Shown: positions 1 through 9,380 of the stretch, one piece after another
Layout: each line of letters opens with the position of its first letter
How positions within the stretch are numbered: position 1 is the first letter of the stretch
Source: Natrarchaeobaculum sulfurireducens
Lineage (GTDB): Archaea; Halobacteriota; Halobacteria; Halobacteriales; Natrialbaceae
Length of the DNA: 64,000 nt
Direction: 5' to 3'
Assembly: GCF_003430825.1 (NCBI RefSeq)
Contig: NZ_CP024047.1
Coordinates: 2,108,001-2,172,000 of the forward strand
Translations under genes and position numbers: made by a program
Notes under the pieces: generated by a model
What the model was told of the DNA's origin: nothing
Seen by the model: only the letters and a program-made list of their open reading frames with translations
Databases searched by the model: none

Positions 1-2671
1 GGTCGTCGTAGCCGGCGTAGTAAGTGATCGTTCCAGGGCTGGTCCCGGCCGAGCGGCCGATCTCGTCGGTCCGGTCGGCGACGCTTCGGGGGTAGGTTTC
101 GCGGACGCGCTCGAAACTCGACCGCAGCGTCTCCCAGAGGTCCATCCGACGGCCGGTCACGGACCACTCGACTTCGGGAGCGAGACAGGCGTCGGCACTC
201 GAGGCAGCGAGGTCGCCCTCCTCGCCGTCGTAGTCGTACGCCGAGCCGAAGACGAACAGGTGGTTTTCGGCGCGGGTGAGCGCGACGTGGAGGACGCGCC
301 ACTCCTCGGCGACCGATTCGGCTTCGAGGTCGGCACACAGCGGCGACTGCACGTCCTCGGCGAGCGTCGCAGCGAGGAGTCGGTACCGGGCACGTTCGGC
401 GTAGTCGCGGTCGACACACCACTCCTCATCCGAAAGATACGGGACGAGTACGGTGTCGAACTCGAGGCCTTTCGCCTGATGGACCGTCATCACGTCGACG
501 CAGTCCTCAGAGCGCGTCCCCCGCGTTCGGTCGCTTCCGCTCCCGGCGAACAGCCGCTCAAGTGCGTCGACGAACTCGTCGGTCAGCCGCCTGATGATGT
601 CGTCGCCTCCGTAAGCGTCGACGAACCGATCCAGCCGGTCGAGTTCCGCCCGCTCCTCGCCGGTGAGAAACCACTCGAGTCGCGTCAGCTCGCGAAACCG
701 ACGCAGGAAGCCCGACAGCGGGTAGACGTCCCGTTGTTCGGACAGCATCTCGAGGTGGGTACGCGCCGTCTCGAGTCTGTTGGGGCGTTCGAGTGTCTCC
801 GGATTCACGTCGAAGACGGCCTCGAACAGCGAGCCATCTCGACGCTGGAGCGTCCGGAGATCGGCCGCAGGAAGGCGGTACCGGTAGGTGAGTACCCGAC
901 GGAGGTGGACGTCCGCGTCCGGATCGACGAGGGCGCGGAGGTACGACAGCAGGGTCTGGATCCCGGGTGCGACCGTGCCCCGTGGCGAGCCGGAGATCTC
1001 GTAGGGAATCTGGCGGTCACGAAGTGCCCCGGCGACGGCCTGGGCGTGACGGTTCGTCCGGACAATGACGGCGACGTCGGCCAGGTCACGTCTGGGAACG
1101 TTCGTCGCTTCGCCGTTGAGTAGCCGTGAGACGGTGGCGGCGACCTGATCGGCCGGATCACTCTCGAGGTCGTCGCTTTCGACCACGACGACGCGATCCG
1201 GCGGCCCGTCGGGGTCGTCGGGTTCGTCGACACACCAGTACTCGCCAGGTGTCCGCCCGTCTTCGCGGAGGGTCTTCGTCGACTGGCCGTCGTAGTAGCA
1301 GTGGTTCGTTAGGTCGAGAATTTCCTGGCGCGAGCGGAAATTGAGTTCGAGCGCGAGCGCTTCGTGGTCGTCGTAGACGTCCGCGAGCCGGTCTAGGCCC
1401 TCTCGATCGGTGCCTCGCCAGCCGTAGATGGCCTGGTCTTTGTCACCGATAGCGAGCAGTTCGGGACGGTCGGGGCCGTCGGTCAGCGCGGTGATGAGCG
1501 AGAACTGCGTCTCGTCGGTGTCCTGAAATTCGTCGCAGTACACCTGGTCCCATTCGGCGGTGAGTCCGTCGGCGATCCGCTCGGCTGTCGGCCGATCGAC
1601 CCCCGCTGGGTCGGGCTCACCGGCGACGAGGGCCGTCGCAGTCCGCACGAGTTCGTCGAAATCGAGCGCCCGTTCGGCCTCGAGGTGGGCGTGGTAGTCA
1701 GCGTAGACGTCGGCGTAGTGGCGGGCGAGCCGGAGGAACTCGACGTGGTGTTTGAGACGACCGAGCGGCGTCTGTTCGATGCGCGTCGTTGCCGTGCCAT
1801 GAATTTGGTTTCCGAACAGCGCCCTCGGCAGGTGTTTCGTCGTCGGGTCGTCGAGCGAGAGCGTCTCGATCGTCTTCGTCACGCACGTCTGGAGCGCGCG
1901 GAAGTAGCGGTCGATGTCGCGGACGACATCGTCGTCCCGGAACGGGGCCGGCGACTCGGCGATCTTTTCGCGGCAGTACTCGACGAGTTTGCCGTACTCG
2001 ACGAGCGATTCCCGGGCCGTCTCGAGGTGTTCCTCCCGGTTGAAGTACCGAAACGCCTCCTCGTCGAACGACAGCCGGTCATCGGCCCGGCGCTCGAGCC
2101 AGAGGACGAACTCGGTACAGAGCTCGAGGGTGCGAACGTCGGGCAGTCCCGCACGGAGGTCCGCCGGCGAGACGTCTTCGCGGCTCATCGTCGCAACGAA
2201 CGTATCGACGCGATCGACGAGGTCGGCGGTCGACGCTTCGCTCTCTACGAAGGGAGCCGCGAAGCCGTAGTCGGTCTCCGCGAGCAGTCGACCGATGATC
2301 CGGCGGCGTTTTCGGTCGGTGACGATCTCGAAGTCGGGCGAGTACCCGAGGTGGTAGGCGTACTCGCGAACGAGCCGGTGACAGAACGAGTGGTAGGTGT
2401 AGACGTCGATCGCGGCCGCCGCCTCGGGCTCGAGTCGACGGGAAACCGCCTCACGGATGCTCCCGGCGGCCTCGTTGGCGAACGTCAATACCAACACGTC
2501 GTCCGGGTCGACCTCGCCGCGGTCGATAGCACGCTCGATCCGGAGGAGCATCGTCGTCGTCTTGCCCGTCCCCGCTCCGGCGTCGACGGAGAGACAGGAC
2601 GCCCGCTCGTCGATGACTGCCTGCTGGTCGCCTTTCGGCTCGAGGGCCGCGCCGTCCCACCGGTCACCCAT
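1..2671 (-). CDS. UvrD/Rep-family (AddA-like) ATP-dependent DNA helicase, C-terminus cut by window
   Basis: The frame is open from an ATG at 2671 to the window edge, giving 890 codons with no stop. It starts MGDRWDGAALEPKGDQQAVI. Superfamily 1A helicase motifs appear in order: Q-motif region, Walker A (GAGTGKTT, about residues 32-39), DEFQDT (motif II), GDKDQAIYGWRG (motif III), VHQAKGLEFD (motif V) and VALTRA (motif VI). These translocate on DNA using ATP and are known in UvrD, PcrA and AddA/RecB. Its ATG overlaps the stop of the upstream nuclease-fold gene, so it is the third gene of a coupled operon. The length is compatible with AddA, which carries a nuclease domain at its C-terminus, but that part lies outside the window. 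A plain UvrD repair helicase is the alternative. Confidence 0.9.
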   Translation of the reverse strand, partial: MGDRWDGAALEPKGDQQAVIDERASCLSVDAGAGTGKTTTMLLRIERAIDRGEVDPDDVLVLTFANEAAGSIREAVSRRLEPEAAAAIDVYTYHSFCHRLVREYAYHLGYSPDFEIVTDRKRRRIIGRLLAETDYGFAAPFVESEASTADLVDRVDTFVATMSREDVSPADLRAGLPDVRTLELCTEFVLWLERRADDRLSFDEEAFRYFNREEHLETARESLVEYGKLVEYCREKIAESPAPFRDDDVVRDIDRYFRALQTCVTKTIETLSLDDPTTKHLPRALFGNQIHGTATTRIEQTPLGRLKHHVEFLRLARHYADVYADYHAHLEAERALDFDELVRTATALVAGEPDPAGVDRPTAERIADGLTAEWDQVYCDEFQDTDETQFSLITALTDGPDRPELLAIGDKDQAIYGWRGTDREGLDRLADVYDDHEALALELNFRSRQEILDLTNHCYYDGQSTKTLREDGRTPGEYWCVDEPDDPDGPPDRVVVVESDDLESDPADQVAATVSRLLNGEATNVPRRDLADVAVIVRTNRHAQAVAGALRDRQIPYEISGSPRGTVAPGIQTLLSYLRALVDPDADVHLRRVLTYRYRLPAADLRTLQRRDGSLFEAVFDVNPETLERPNRLETARTHLEMLSEQRDVYPLSGFLRRFRELTRLEWFLTGEERAELDRLDRFVDAYGGDDIIRRLTDEFVDALERLFAGSGSDRTRGTRSEDCVDVMTVHQAKGLEFDTVLVPYLSDEEWCVDRDYAERARYRLLAATLAEDVQSPLCADLEAESVAEEWRVLHVALTRAENHLFVFGSAYDYDGEEGDLAASSADACLAPEVEWSVTGRRMDLWETLRSSFERVRETYPRSVADRTDEIGRSAGTSPGTITYYAGYDD

Positions 2672-3737
2672 CGAATCGCACCTCGCTGGCGATGTACTCG
2701 GGACAGCAGACGGCGTACTCACAGTCTGGACAGGCGTTCCGTTCGATCTGGGGCCAGCGATCGGCCGGGGCGTATCCGCCATCGAGAAGCCGCGCGACCA
2801 CGCGAGCGAGCCGGTCGTCGACGCTCCGGTTTCGATGCTCGAGCGTCATCCCGAACGTGTGGTGGTCGACGTAGGCGTCGGTGAGGTCTGCGACCTCGAG
2901 GGAGGTTTCGACGGTGCCACGGATCCAGTTGACCGCGGTCGCCGTCCGGTCTGCGAGCGGGAGCTGGACATACCGACAGGTTCGTCGCTCGAGGCCGAGG
3001 CGATCACAGAGGCGTCGAAGGCCCTCGAGAACGACGCTCGTCTCGAACAGCGCTGCGACCGGTTCGGGATCGAACGCGTCGGTCTCGGTGTCGAAGTGAT
3101 CGGTGAAGAGGCGCTCGACGTCGCCCTCCCAGTCCGATCGGTATCGCACCAACCCGAGCGGAGCGAGCGTCGGAACGAACCTGACGCCGACGATGGACGA
3201 GCCGTCGGCGTAGACGTAGTCGACCGTGGCATCGATACGGACCGTCCGCGAGCGGGCGGTCGACTCGTCGTCGGCGGTCGGCCCATCGGCGGTCGATCCG
3301 TCCGGCGCTGGAAGCGAGACGGACCGCGCCAGGGGGAGTACGGGGCCGATCACCTCACCGTCGGTCTCCGCCTCGAGCCGGCGGATACCTGCTGCGTGGT
3401 CGGCCCCGAACTCGTCGATGTACGCCCGTAGCGTCGCCTCGAGGACGGTTCGCTCGTGGGTTCGCTGGGCCCTCGAGTGGAATCGCTCGTCGTGAGCGTC
3501 CCAGAGCGTCGCCAGTCGGTCGACCGCGGCCTCATAGAGCGTGTCGGCATCGTCTTCGCCGCGTCGCAGCGCCGTACAGATCGACCGCCGAATAACGTCG
3601 ACGCGTGCCTGCTGGCTATCTCGATCGCCGTCTGGCTCGGGCTCGAGGGCGTCGACGTGTGCGAACTCGTAGCGCCGAGGGCAGTGAAGCCACGTTCTGA
3701 CGGCCTCGATCGGGATCGCGTCGGTCGGCTCACTCAC
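2664..3737 (-). CDS. Cas4/AddB-like PD-(D/E)XK-fold protein with iron-sulfur cysteines
   Basis: 357 residues starting at a GTG (VSEPTDAIPIEAV) inside the upstream gene's last codons; 8-bp overlaps on both sides imply translational coupling. The N-terminal TWLHCPRRYEF and C-terminal NACPDCEYAVCCPEY give the C...C-x2-C-x5-C arrangement of the 4Fe-4S cluster in Cas4 and AddB nucleases. The fold's IDxxVDYVYADG strand is present at about residue 175. The following (D/E)-x-K strand reads IVGVRF, so the catalytic acid and lysine are not obvious. The protein probably works with the adjacent helicase and AddB-like protein in DNA end processing, possibly as a structural or DNA-binding subunit. The missing catalytic signature is my reading of one sequence. 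Confidence 0.75.
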   Translation of the reverse strand: MSEPTDAIPIEAVRTWLHCPRRYEFAHVDALEPEPDGDRDSQQARVDVIRRSICTALRRGEDDADTLYEAAVDRLATLWDAHDERFHSRAQRTHERTVLEATLRAYIDEFGADHAAGIRRLEAETDGEVIGPVLPLARSVSLPAPDGSTADGPTADDESTARSRTVRIDATVDYVYADGSSIVGVRFVPTLAPLGLVRYRSDWEGDVERLFTDHFDTETDAFDPEPVAALFETSVVLEGLRRLCDRLGLERRTCRYVQLPLADRTATAVNWIRGTVETSLEVADLTDAYVDHHTFGMTLEHRNRSVDDRLARVVARLLDGGYAPADRWPQIERNACPDCEYAVCCPEYIASEVRFDG

Positions 3738-6042
3738 CGCGGACCACCTCACCAGCAGCGAACTCGAACTGCGACTGGACCGCCTCGATGAGGTCATCGT
3801 CGACGCCGTCCGCTTCGAGAACGAGCGCGATCTCCTCGAACAGTTCCTCGGTCGCGGCGAGGTCGGCGTCGCCGCCCGTACTCGCCTCCCGGAGGACTCG
3901 CGTTAACTCCGCGCGTGGCTGGTCGAGGATCGTCTCGAGGGCGTTCGCCTCGCCGTAGATCCTCGCCGACCCCGAATCGACGGGCTCGAGTTCGAGACCA
4001 GGCGTCGCCCTGAGCAGGTCGAGATACCGAGACTCGTCGTGTGTCCGGCGGAGGCCCCCGGAGCCACGCTCGTACGAGCAGAAGTAACAGACGTCGGTCG
4101 CCGCTCTCGAGGCGACTGCGAGCCGCCGTCTGGCGCGCTGGGCGTGGTAGGCGTCGAACGGATCGCCGACCGCGTCGGCGTCGGCCGGCGCGAACGTCTC
4201 GACGACGGTCTCCGGAGCCGGATCCGTGACGGCAGGGTACGCCGAGACGTCGCGGAGCCAGGCTGTCGGGAACAGTTGGGTCAGAAACTGTTCGCCAGGG
4301 TAGACCTCGTCGATCAGGTCGAGGACGAAGACGGCACGTCGACGGTCGTATTTGAGTGCGTCGACCGGACAGACCGCAACACCACCAGTCGGCGGGTTCG
4401 CCTCGACTGCGTGCACGTAGGGTGCGTCGTAACGGATCGTCCGCTCGAGCATCCGTCGCAGTCCCTCCCAGTCGGGGCCGACGAGGTCCGTCTCCTCGAC
4501 GAACCGAGCGATCTCGAGCACCCGTCGAATGCCTTCGAACTGCTCGCGGGCGTCGACCCACGGTTCCGCTGCTGCGATGCGGCCTTTCAGATCCGTTCGT
4601 CGAATCCATCGCTCGAGCGAGCGAGAGACGCTCGCGTCGGCACACGCCTCGAGCAACTCGGGCGTAAACGCCGGGACCCTGGCGCGAAGCCGTTCGATAG
4701 CGGCCGTCCGGTCCTCGCCGAATTCGGATTCGAGATCGTGCCGGTCGGAACTGCGTCGCCGACGGGCTCGGACACACTGGAGGGAGACGACGGCGTAGAG
4801 TTCGTTGACCGCCGGATCTTCGGCGAGCGAGGGAGTCCCGATCGTCGCTGTCGGGACCCCCGACTCGCGCAGACGCCGTCGGGTTTCGGGAACCCGTTCG
4901 ATCGACGGCACAGCGACCGCGAAAGCGTCGTAGCGCCAGCCGTGGCGCTCACACAGCGACTGGACCTCGGTCGCGACCGCACGCACCTGTTCACGGGCGG
5001 TCCGTGTGCTAATCGTCCGGACCGTCCCGGAAGGTCGTCGACCACTGGTGGCCGTTCGCGTCCCGTCAGGGCCGTCCGCTGGGTCGGACACCACGTCAGT
5101 CGGCGGCGTGCCGGCGGCGAGAAACCGCGTGACTGCAGCGTGCGGTGGGGTCCTCGACTCGACGTCGCCCGTTCCGTCGGGGCCGTCGTGATATTCGACC
5201 GCCAGGCCGTCACCGACGAGGTCGTCGATCCGACCCGGCTCGACGCGGGTCCGTTCGACGCTCGCGTGTCGCTCACCGAGACAGACGAGATCCGCGTTCG
5301 CAGAGAGGGCCGCGAGGTACCGTCGGTCGAGTCGGCGGTACTCCTCGAACTCGAGGGCGAGTACGGCGTCGAACTCGGACGTGACCCGCGCACGGAGGCC
5401 GTCGGCGTTCGCCTCGAGCAGGTCGACAGCACGTGGGATCACGTCGGCCCGTTCGACGAACCCGCGCTCCGTCAGTTCCTCGTGGAACCGGTCGTTCATC
5501 GCATAGAGGAAAGACAGACACTCCCGAGCGACGCCGATAGGGCCGTCGCCATCGCGGTCGTGGTCCTCGACAGAGCCCCCATCGGCATCAGCCTCGAGCG
5601 CCGAGCGCCCGATTCGCTGGCGGGTCGCCTCGAGTAAGAGCTGTCCGACGTCGCGGCCGAAGCTCTCGTGAGCCGACGCGTTCTCGAGGTACGTCGGAAC
5701 CTCCCGGCTCGCGCCACCGATAACGAGCGAAATGAGCTCGATCCGCTCTTCGTACTCGAGTCGGTCGAGGGTCGGGTCGTGGGCCTCGATCACCTTCGAG
5801 GCGTGTTCGGGCACCGACTCAACGCGGGGGGACGACGGCGAGCCGTCCGAAAGCTCGACGTCGGCCAGTGTGGCGCGGACGCGCTCGAGTCCGGTCGGCT
5901 GTCGTTTCAATACCAGGACGTTGCGCGCGCCATGAGCGTCGGCGAGTGCGGCGTACTCCGCGGCGACGAACTCGAGGAGGCCTGCCTCTGGGACGGCGCG
6001 AAGTTTACAGGTGCCCTCGAGCGACGGTTCCGTGGGCGGCAT
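3730..6042 (-). CDS. AddB-like large subunit of a helicase-nuclease operon (hypothetical)
   Basis: 770 residues. I chose the ATG at 6042 (MPPTEPSLEGTCKLRAVP) because the frame further upstream only shadows the neighbouring gene. There is no Walker A; the equivalent N-terminal strand reads NVLVLKRQPTGLERV. Near residue 560 a segment (ALKYDRRRAVFVLDLIDEVYPGE) resembles the AddB/UvrD C-terminal helicase-like motif with an FVLGLNEGVFP-type core. This suggests an inactivated helicase fold as in AddB. A CYFC pair lies near residue 650. It overlaps the Cas4-like gene by 8 bp and is the first gene of the operon. The AddB assignment is inference from motifs and gene order; overall similarity was not tested. 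Confidence 0.65.
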   Translation of the reverse strand: MPPTEPSLEGTCKLRAVPEAGLLEFVAAEYAALADAHGARNVLVLKRQPTGLERVRATLADVELSDGSPSSPRVESVPEHASKVIEAHDPTLDRLEYEERIELISLVIGGASREVPTYLENASAHESFGRDVGQLLLEATRQRIGRSALEADADGGSVEDHDRDGDGPIGVARECLSFLYAMNDRFHEELTERGFVERADVIPRAVDLLEANADGLRARVTSEFDAVLALEFEEYRRLDRRYLAALSANADLVCLGERHASVERTRVEPGRIDDLVGDGLAVEYHDGPDGTGDVESRTPPHAAVTRFLAAGTPPTDVVSDPADGPDGTRTATSGRRPSGTVRTISTRTAREQVRAVATEVQSLCERHGWRYDAFAVAVPSIERVPETRRRLRESGVPTATIGTPSLAEDPAVNELYAVVSLQCVRARRRRSSDRHDLESEFGEDRTAAIERLRARVPAFTPELLEACADASVSRSLERWIRRTDLKGRIAAAEPWVDAREQFEGIRRVLEIARFVEETDLVGPDWEGLRRMLERTIRYDAPYVHAVEANPPTGGVAVCPVDALKYDRRRAVFVLDLIDEVYPGEQFLTQLFPTAWLRDVSAYPAVTDPAPETVVETFAPADADAVGDPFDAYHAQRARRRLAVASRAATDVCYFCSYERGSGGLRRTHDESRYLDLLRATPGLELEPVDSGSARIYGEANALETILDQPRAELTRVLREASTGGDADLAATEELFEEIALVLEADGVDDDLIEAVQSQFEFAAGEVVRGE

Positions 6043-6109
6043 TCGTAATATGCCCCGTTTATTGGCGACTCGGTATATAAATGTACGGCGAGGCGTGGTC
6101 AGCCTGGAC

Positions 6110-7759
6110 TCACTCGCCCATCCAGTCGCTCGCCTGCGGTTCGGACGGGTCGGTCGGTACTTCGACGAGGACCGGTTCGTCGGCCCCAATGGCCGACTCG
6201 AGTGCGGATTCGATCGCCGTCGGGGTCGTCGCTCGCTCGGCACGTAGCCCCAGGCTCTCGGCGAGTGCGCTGAATTCGATCGGCGTGTCTCCCCAGCCGT
6301 ACTCGCTCGCCTCGAAGTCGTAGCCGCGTTTCGCCTGGTCGCTGATGATCGCGTAGTCTTCGTTGACGAAGACGACGACGGTGATCGGGAGGGACTCGGC
6401 GACGGCCGTGTGAAGTTCGTGTACACACATCATGAGTCCACCGTCGCCGGTCAGCGCCACGACGTCAGCGTCCGGGTTGGCCACTTGCGCGCCGATCGCC
6501 GACGGGACGCCGGTCCCCATCGTTGCCCACGACCCCGGGTTGACGTACGATCGCGGACCGCCAGCCGCGAAGACGTTCAGCCCCCACACGCGAAAGCCGC
6601 CGGCATCCGCGGCGACGATGGCCTCGGCGGGCACGCACTCACGGACGGCCTCGAGCGCACTGACGGAGGTAAGCGGTGCCAATTCGACTCGAAGGTTCTC
6701 GAGTCGGTCGTCGGTGGCGTCGCGGACGGCCCGGGCTCGGTCGCGTGCCCGCGTCGGCTGCTCGTCGACGCCACGGTCGGCCAGCGCGCGCTCGAGGCGG
6801 ACCATCGCCGTTCGAGCGTCGGCGACGATCCCGACCGCGACATCGTAGCCGTTGGCGAGGTCCCCCGGATCGAGCGTCACGTGGACGAGGTCGTCGGGAA
6901 GGTCGACGCTCCAGGCGCGGGTGGCGACCGCGTCGAAGTCCGTTCCGACCCCGATCGCCGCATCGGCACTCGAGAGACACTCGAGGAGCTCCGGCGCGGC
7001 ACTGCCCGAGAGCGTGCCCGCGACGGGAGCGTCGCCGGTCTCCGGCAGGACGCCCTTTCCCTTGTAGGTCGTAACGACCGGCGCACCGAGTCGACCGGCG
7101 AGCCGTCGGAGGTCGTCGCTCGCGTTCGCCGTCCGGACGCCGCCGCCGGCGACGATCACCGGCTCGTTGGCCGCCGCGAGCAGGTCGGCTGCGGCCTCGA
7201 GGTCGCCCTCGTCGACCGTCTCGACGCCTCCCTGGCTGTACTCGCCGGGTGTCGCAACGGGGACGTCCTGTCGCAGGAAGTTCTTCGGAATCCCGACCCT
7301 GACGGGGCCTTTCGGTGGCGTCTCAGCGATGGCGATGGCCTCCTCGAGAACGACGGCTGCGCTTTCGGGCGACTCCACGAGCAGGTTCGCCTTCACGACG
7401 GTGTCGTACGTCTCGGGCGGTGTCTCGTGGATGCCGTCGCCGCCGCGGACCTCGGGTTCGGTCTCGACGGCGAGGTGGACCAGCGGCGTGCAGTCGTTGA
7501 GCGCGTTTTTCAGTCCGTTCATCGCGTTCATATCGCCCGGGCCGGGGACGACGACCGTCGCGGCGGGCCGGCCGCTCGTCTCGGCGTACCCCCACGCCTG
7601 GTGAGTCACGGCGGTTTCGTGTCGCGCCATCACGAACCGGACGTCTGCTCTCGCGTCGATCGCGTCGTTCAGCGGTAACGTCTGTTTGCCGGGAATCCCG
7701 AACACCGCGTCGATACCGTTGGCACACAGTCGGTCGACGACAGTACGGCTGACCTGCAT
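6110..7759 (-). CDS. Thiamine pyrophosphate-dependent enzyme (acetolactate synthase large-subunit family)
   Basis: 549 residues with the three-domain layout of ThDP enzymes. The N-terminal pyrimidine-binding domain has the catalytic-type Glu in MARHETAVTHQAWGYA (about residue 47). The central domain has VIVAGGGV. The C-terminal cofactor-binding domain starts GDGGLMMCVHE and ends in VFVNEDYAI, the GDG-x(n)-N metal/diphosphate motif. The substrate cannot be read from sequence: ALS, sulfopyruvate decarboxylase, benzoylformate decarboxylase and related enzymes share these motifs. No ilvN-like regulatory subunit is adjacent, which argues against a biosynthetic acetolactate synthase. A TATA box about 25 bp upstream suggests a leaderless mRNA. 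Confidence 0.85.
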   Translation of the reverse strand: MQVSRTVVDRLCANGIDAVFGIPGKQTLPLNDAIDARADVRFVMARHETAVTHQAWGYAETSGRPAATVVVPGPGDMNAMNGLKNALNDCTPLVHLAVETEPEVRGGDGIHETPPETYDTVVKANLLVESPESAAVVLEEAIAIAETPPKGPVRVGIPKNFLRQDVPVATPGEYSQGGVETVDEGDLEAAADLLAAANEPVIVAGGGVRTANASDDLRRLAGRLGAPVVTTYKGKGVLPETGDAPVAGTLSGSAAPELLECLSSADAAIGVGTDFDAVATRAWSVDLPDDLVHVTLDPGDLANGYDVAVGIVADARTAMVRLERALADRGVDEQPTRARDRARAVRDATDDRLENLRVELAPLTSVSALEAVRECVPAEAIVAADAGGFRVWGLNVFAAGGPRSYVNPGSWATMGTGVPSAIGAQVANPDADVVALTGDGGLMMCVHELHTAVAESLPITVVVFVNEDYAIISDQAKRGYDFEASEYGWGDTPIEFSALAESLGLRAERATTPTAIESALESAIGADEPVLVEVPTDPSEPQASDWMGE

Positions 7760-7760
7760 A

Positions 7761-7790
7761 GTCGACGCTCGTCGACAGGCTACTTATATT
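7761..7790 (-). promoter_or_regulatory. Promoter of the ThDP enzyme gene with an overlapping dyad
   Basis: Read on the minus strand, AATATAAG (7783-7790) is a good archaeal TATA box about 25 bp from the ATG. A dyad GTCGAC-gctc-GTCGAC fills 7761-7776 between TATA and start, where an archaeal repressor could act. Function as an operator is inference. Confidence 0.5.
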
Positions 7791-8089
7791 CAGTCCTCCT
7801 GAGACATTCGGCCGCGGACGGCACACAGGGCTGCTCGACTACTCGTCGTGGCCCAGCTCGAAAACGGTCAGAGAGCCGATGTCGACGAGCGTCGCGATGA
7901 TGGGGAGACAGCGAAGACCGTCATGCCGGCGACGGTCGTGAGAACGATCTGAGGCCGTTCCTAGAGGTGCACACTGACGTCCAGTGGCTACTATCTCGAT
8001 TCAGCGAGAGAATCCCGCCCTTCCCCTGAGGAACGAGTGTTCCGACGCTTGCTGTCGAAACCGAGGACCGAACAGGGCGGGCGTGAATC

Positions 8090-8416
8090 GCGTCACTTTC
8101 ACTCCGCTTTGCATGATTTACGCCTACTGGGGACGTTTCTCGAAGTAACAACTCGGGAAAAGTGGGTGTGGTTTGGCGTTCACCCGTCAGCAAAAACGCG
8201 AGCCTGCCCGAGTCAGACTCGGACGCGAGTCCAAGTCAGGTGGATGGCACCGCCCGCACGGGCCAAGCGGATCTCCAAGCACACCACTCCCTCACGGGAC
8301 TGACGGCTTGCGTGCAAACCGGAGTACCTGAAAAAGGGAATCTTGCCTCCGGTAGGGTCGGACCGCCCGACTTCACGCGAGAGGAACCCTCGGCGTTTAC
8401 GCCGAGGAGGATGTCA
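8090..8416 (+). mobile_element. Degenerate IS200/IS605-type tnpB 3' remnant with right-end hairpin
   Basis: Most of the 776-bp gap 7760-8535 has no intact gene. Near 8388-8407 a perfect hairpin CCTCGGCG-TTTA-CGCCGAGG is followed by AGGATGTCAT, resembling the right end of haloarchaeal IS200/IS605 elements, where tnpB's 3' end overlaps the guide-RNA scaffold. The preceding open frame (about 8162-8419) ends FTREEPSAFTPRRMS, read through the hairpin as tnpB C-termini commonly are. No RuvC or zinc-finger portion remains, so it is a dead fragment. The minus strand holds another short open frame (7921-8193) that may be a second remnant. Family call rests on right-end structure only. Confidence 0.45.
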
Positions 8417-8507
8417 TAGTTACCGACGACTTGCTGGGACCGACTCGGGACCGAACCGAGAGCTGATCGACGACGAAACAGCAACCGCCGACCCGTAACG
8501 GCAATTC

Positions 8508-8513
8508 TTATAC
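8508..8513 (+). promoter_or_regulatory. TATA box of the CBS-domain gene
   Basis: TTATAC is centred about 25 bp upstream of the ATG at 8536, predicting a leaderless transcript. Confidence 0.5.
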
Positions 8514-8535
8514 AGTGGCTGCGACATGATAGCGT

Positions 8536-8940
8536 ATGGAAGACATTTTCGTCGCTCGAGTCATGTCGACGTCGCTGCAAACCGTATCCATTGACACGCT
8601 CGTCGAAGACGCGGCCGATCTGATGTTAGACGAGGAGATCAGTTCAGTGTTGGTCGTCGACGACGACAACCAGCTCGAGGGGATCTTGACCTCGACGGAC
8701 TTCGTCGACATCGTTGCCAAGAGCAGCCCGAAAGCCGAGACGACCGTCGAACGGTACATGAGTTCCAATCTCGTGACGGCCACCGCTCAAGAAAGCATCC
8801 GTGACGTCGCGGATACGATGATCGAGAACGGGGTCAAACACGTCCCCGTCGTCGACGAAACCGAAGGGACGATCGGCATCGTAACGACGACCGACCTCGC
8901 ATCGTACCTCTCACGTGTTCACACCCCGAGCCCCGAGTAG
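8536..8940 (+). CDS. Two-CBS-domain protein
   Basis: 134 residues consisting of a tandem CBS pair (Bateman module). The first runs about residues 7-60 (MSTSLQTVSIDTLVEDAA ... SVLVVDDDNQLEGILTSTDF). The second is about 74-125 (MSSNLVTATAQESIRDVA ... HVPVVDETEGTIGIVTTTDL). Such modules bind adenine nucleotides or S-adenosyl ligands and usually regulate a partner protein. This one stands alone with no fused enzyme, and no neighbour suggests the partner. Confidence 0.9.
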   Translation: MEDIFVARVMSTSLQTVSIDTLVEDAADLMLDEEISSVLVVDDDNQLEGILTSTDFVDIVAKSSPKAETTVERYMSSNLVTATAQESIRDVADTMIENGVKHVPVVDETEGTIGIVTTTDLASYLSRVHTPSPE

Positions 8941-9041
8941 AGACAGGTTCCAGCTCGACACCCGATACACGGACCTGTCGGCGACGACTTCCGTCTTGCA
9001 GACGGACTGCCGCTCTCCCACTCTCTGGGCGTGGCCCTAAC

Positions 9042-9380
9042 TCAGTTGCCGAGCTCGTCGTCCGTCATCCAGCGGACGGTCCGTTCGAGTTGCTCGGCCA
9101 AGCGGCTGGCCTCCGTCGGCGTGAGCTCCACGTCCGCGTGTCCCGTTCCGTGGTCGCCCGCCATCGCGTCGACACTGAGCACCAGCCGCTTGGTGTCGTC
9201 GTCTTTCGGCCGCACCGCAACGTCCGCCCGGTCCGGATAGTCCCGTGGCGGACCGATCTCGAGGTCGGACTCGCCCCGACTGACGCCGATCTGTACCTGT
9301 TCTGCATGCTCTACGTCCAGCGAGTCCGTCGGGTCGTCTTCGATCGACTCGTCGTGGCCAGCCGTAGTCTCGTCTGCCAT
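9042..9380 (-). CDS. Acidic haloarchaeal protein of unknown function
   Basis: 112 residues from the ATG at 9380 (MADETTAGHDESIEDD); longer in-frame starts add an Arg-rich stretch unlike a halophile protein. The first 40 residues are acidic and probably disordered. The rest (VQIGVSRGESDLEIGPP ... LTPTEASRLAEQLERTVRWM) has the shape of small haloarchaeal proteins with a beta-rich core and an amphipathic C-terminal helix. No function is recognised. Confidence 0.65.
   Translation of the reverse strand: MADETTAGHDESIEDDPTDSLDVEHAEQVQIGVSRGESDLEIGPPRDYPDRADVAVRPKDDDTKRLVLSVDAMAGDHGTGHADVELTPTEASRLAEQLERTVRWMTDDELGN

Noticed and set aside
260-1123. Plus-strand 287-aa ORF (and 1685-2884, 2457-3431 ORFs)
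   Set aside because: Antisense shadows of the UvrD-type helicase and Cas4-like genes, whose motifs are on the minus strand.
4039-5637. Plus-strand 532-aa ORF
   Set aside because: Shadow of the AddB-like gene; composition is reversed-complement typical of high-GC acidic genes.
6410-7678. Plus-strand 422-aa ORF
   Set aside because: Antisense to the ThDP enzyme with its clear GDG motif.
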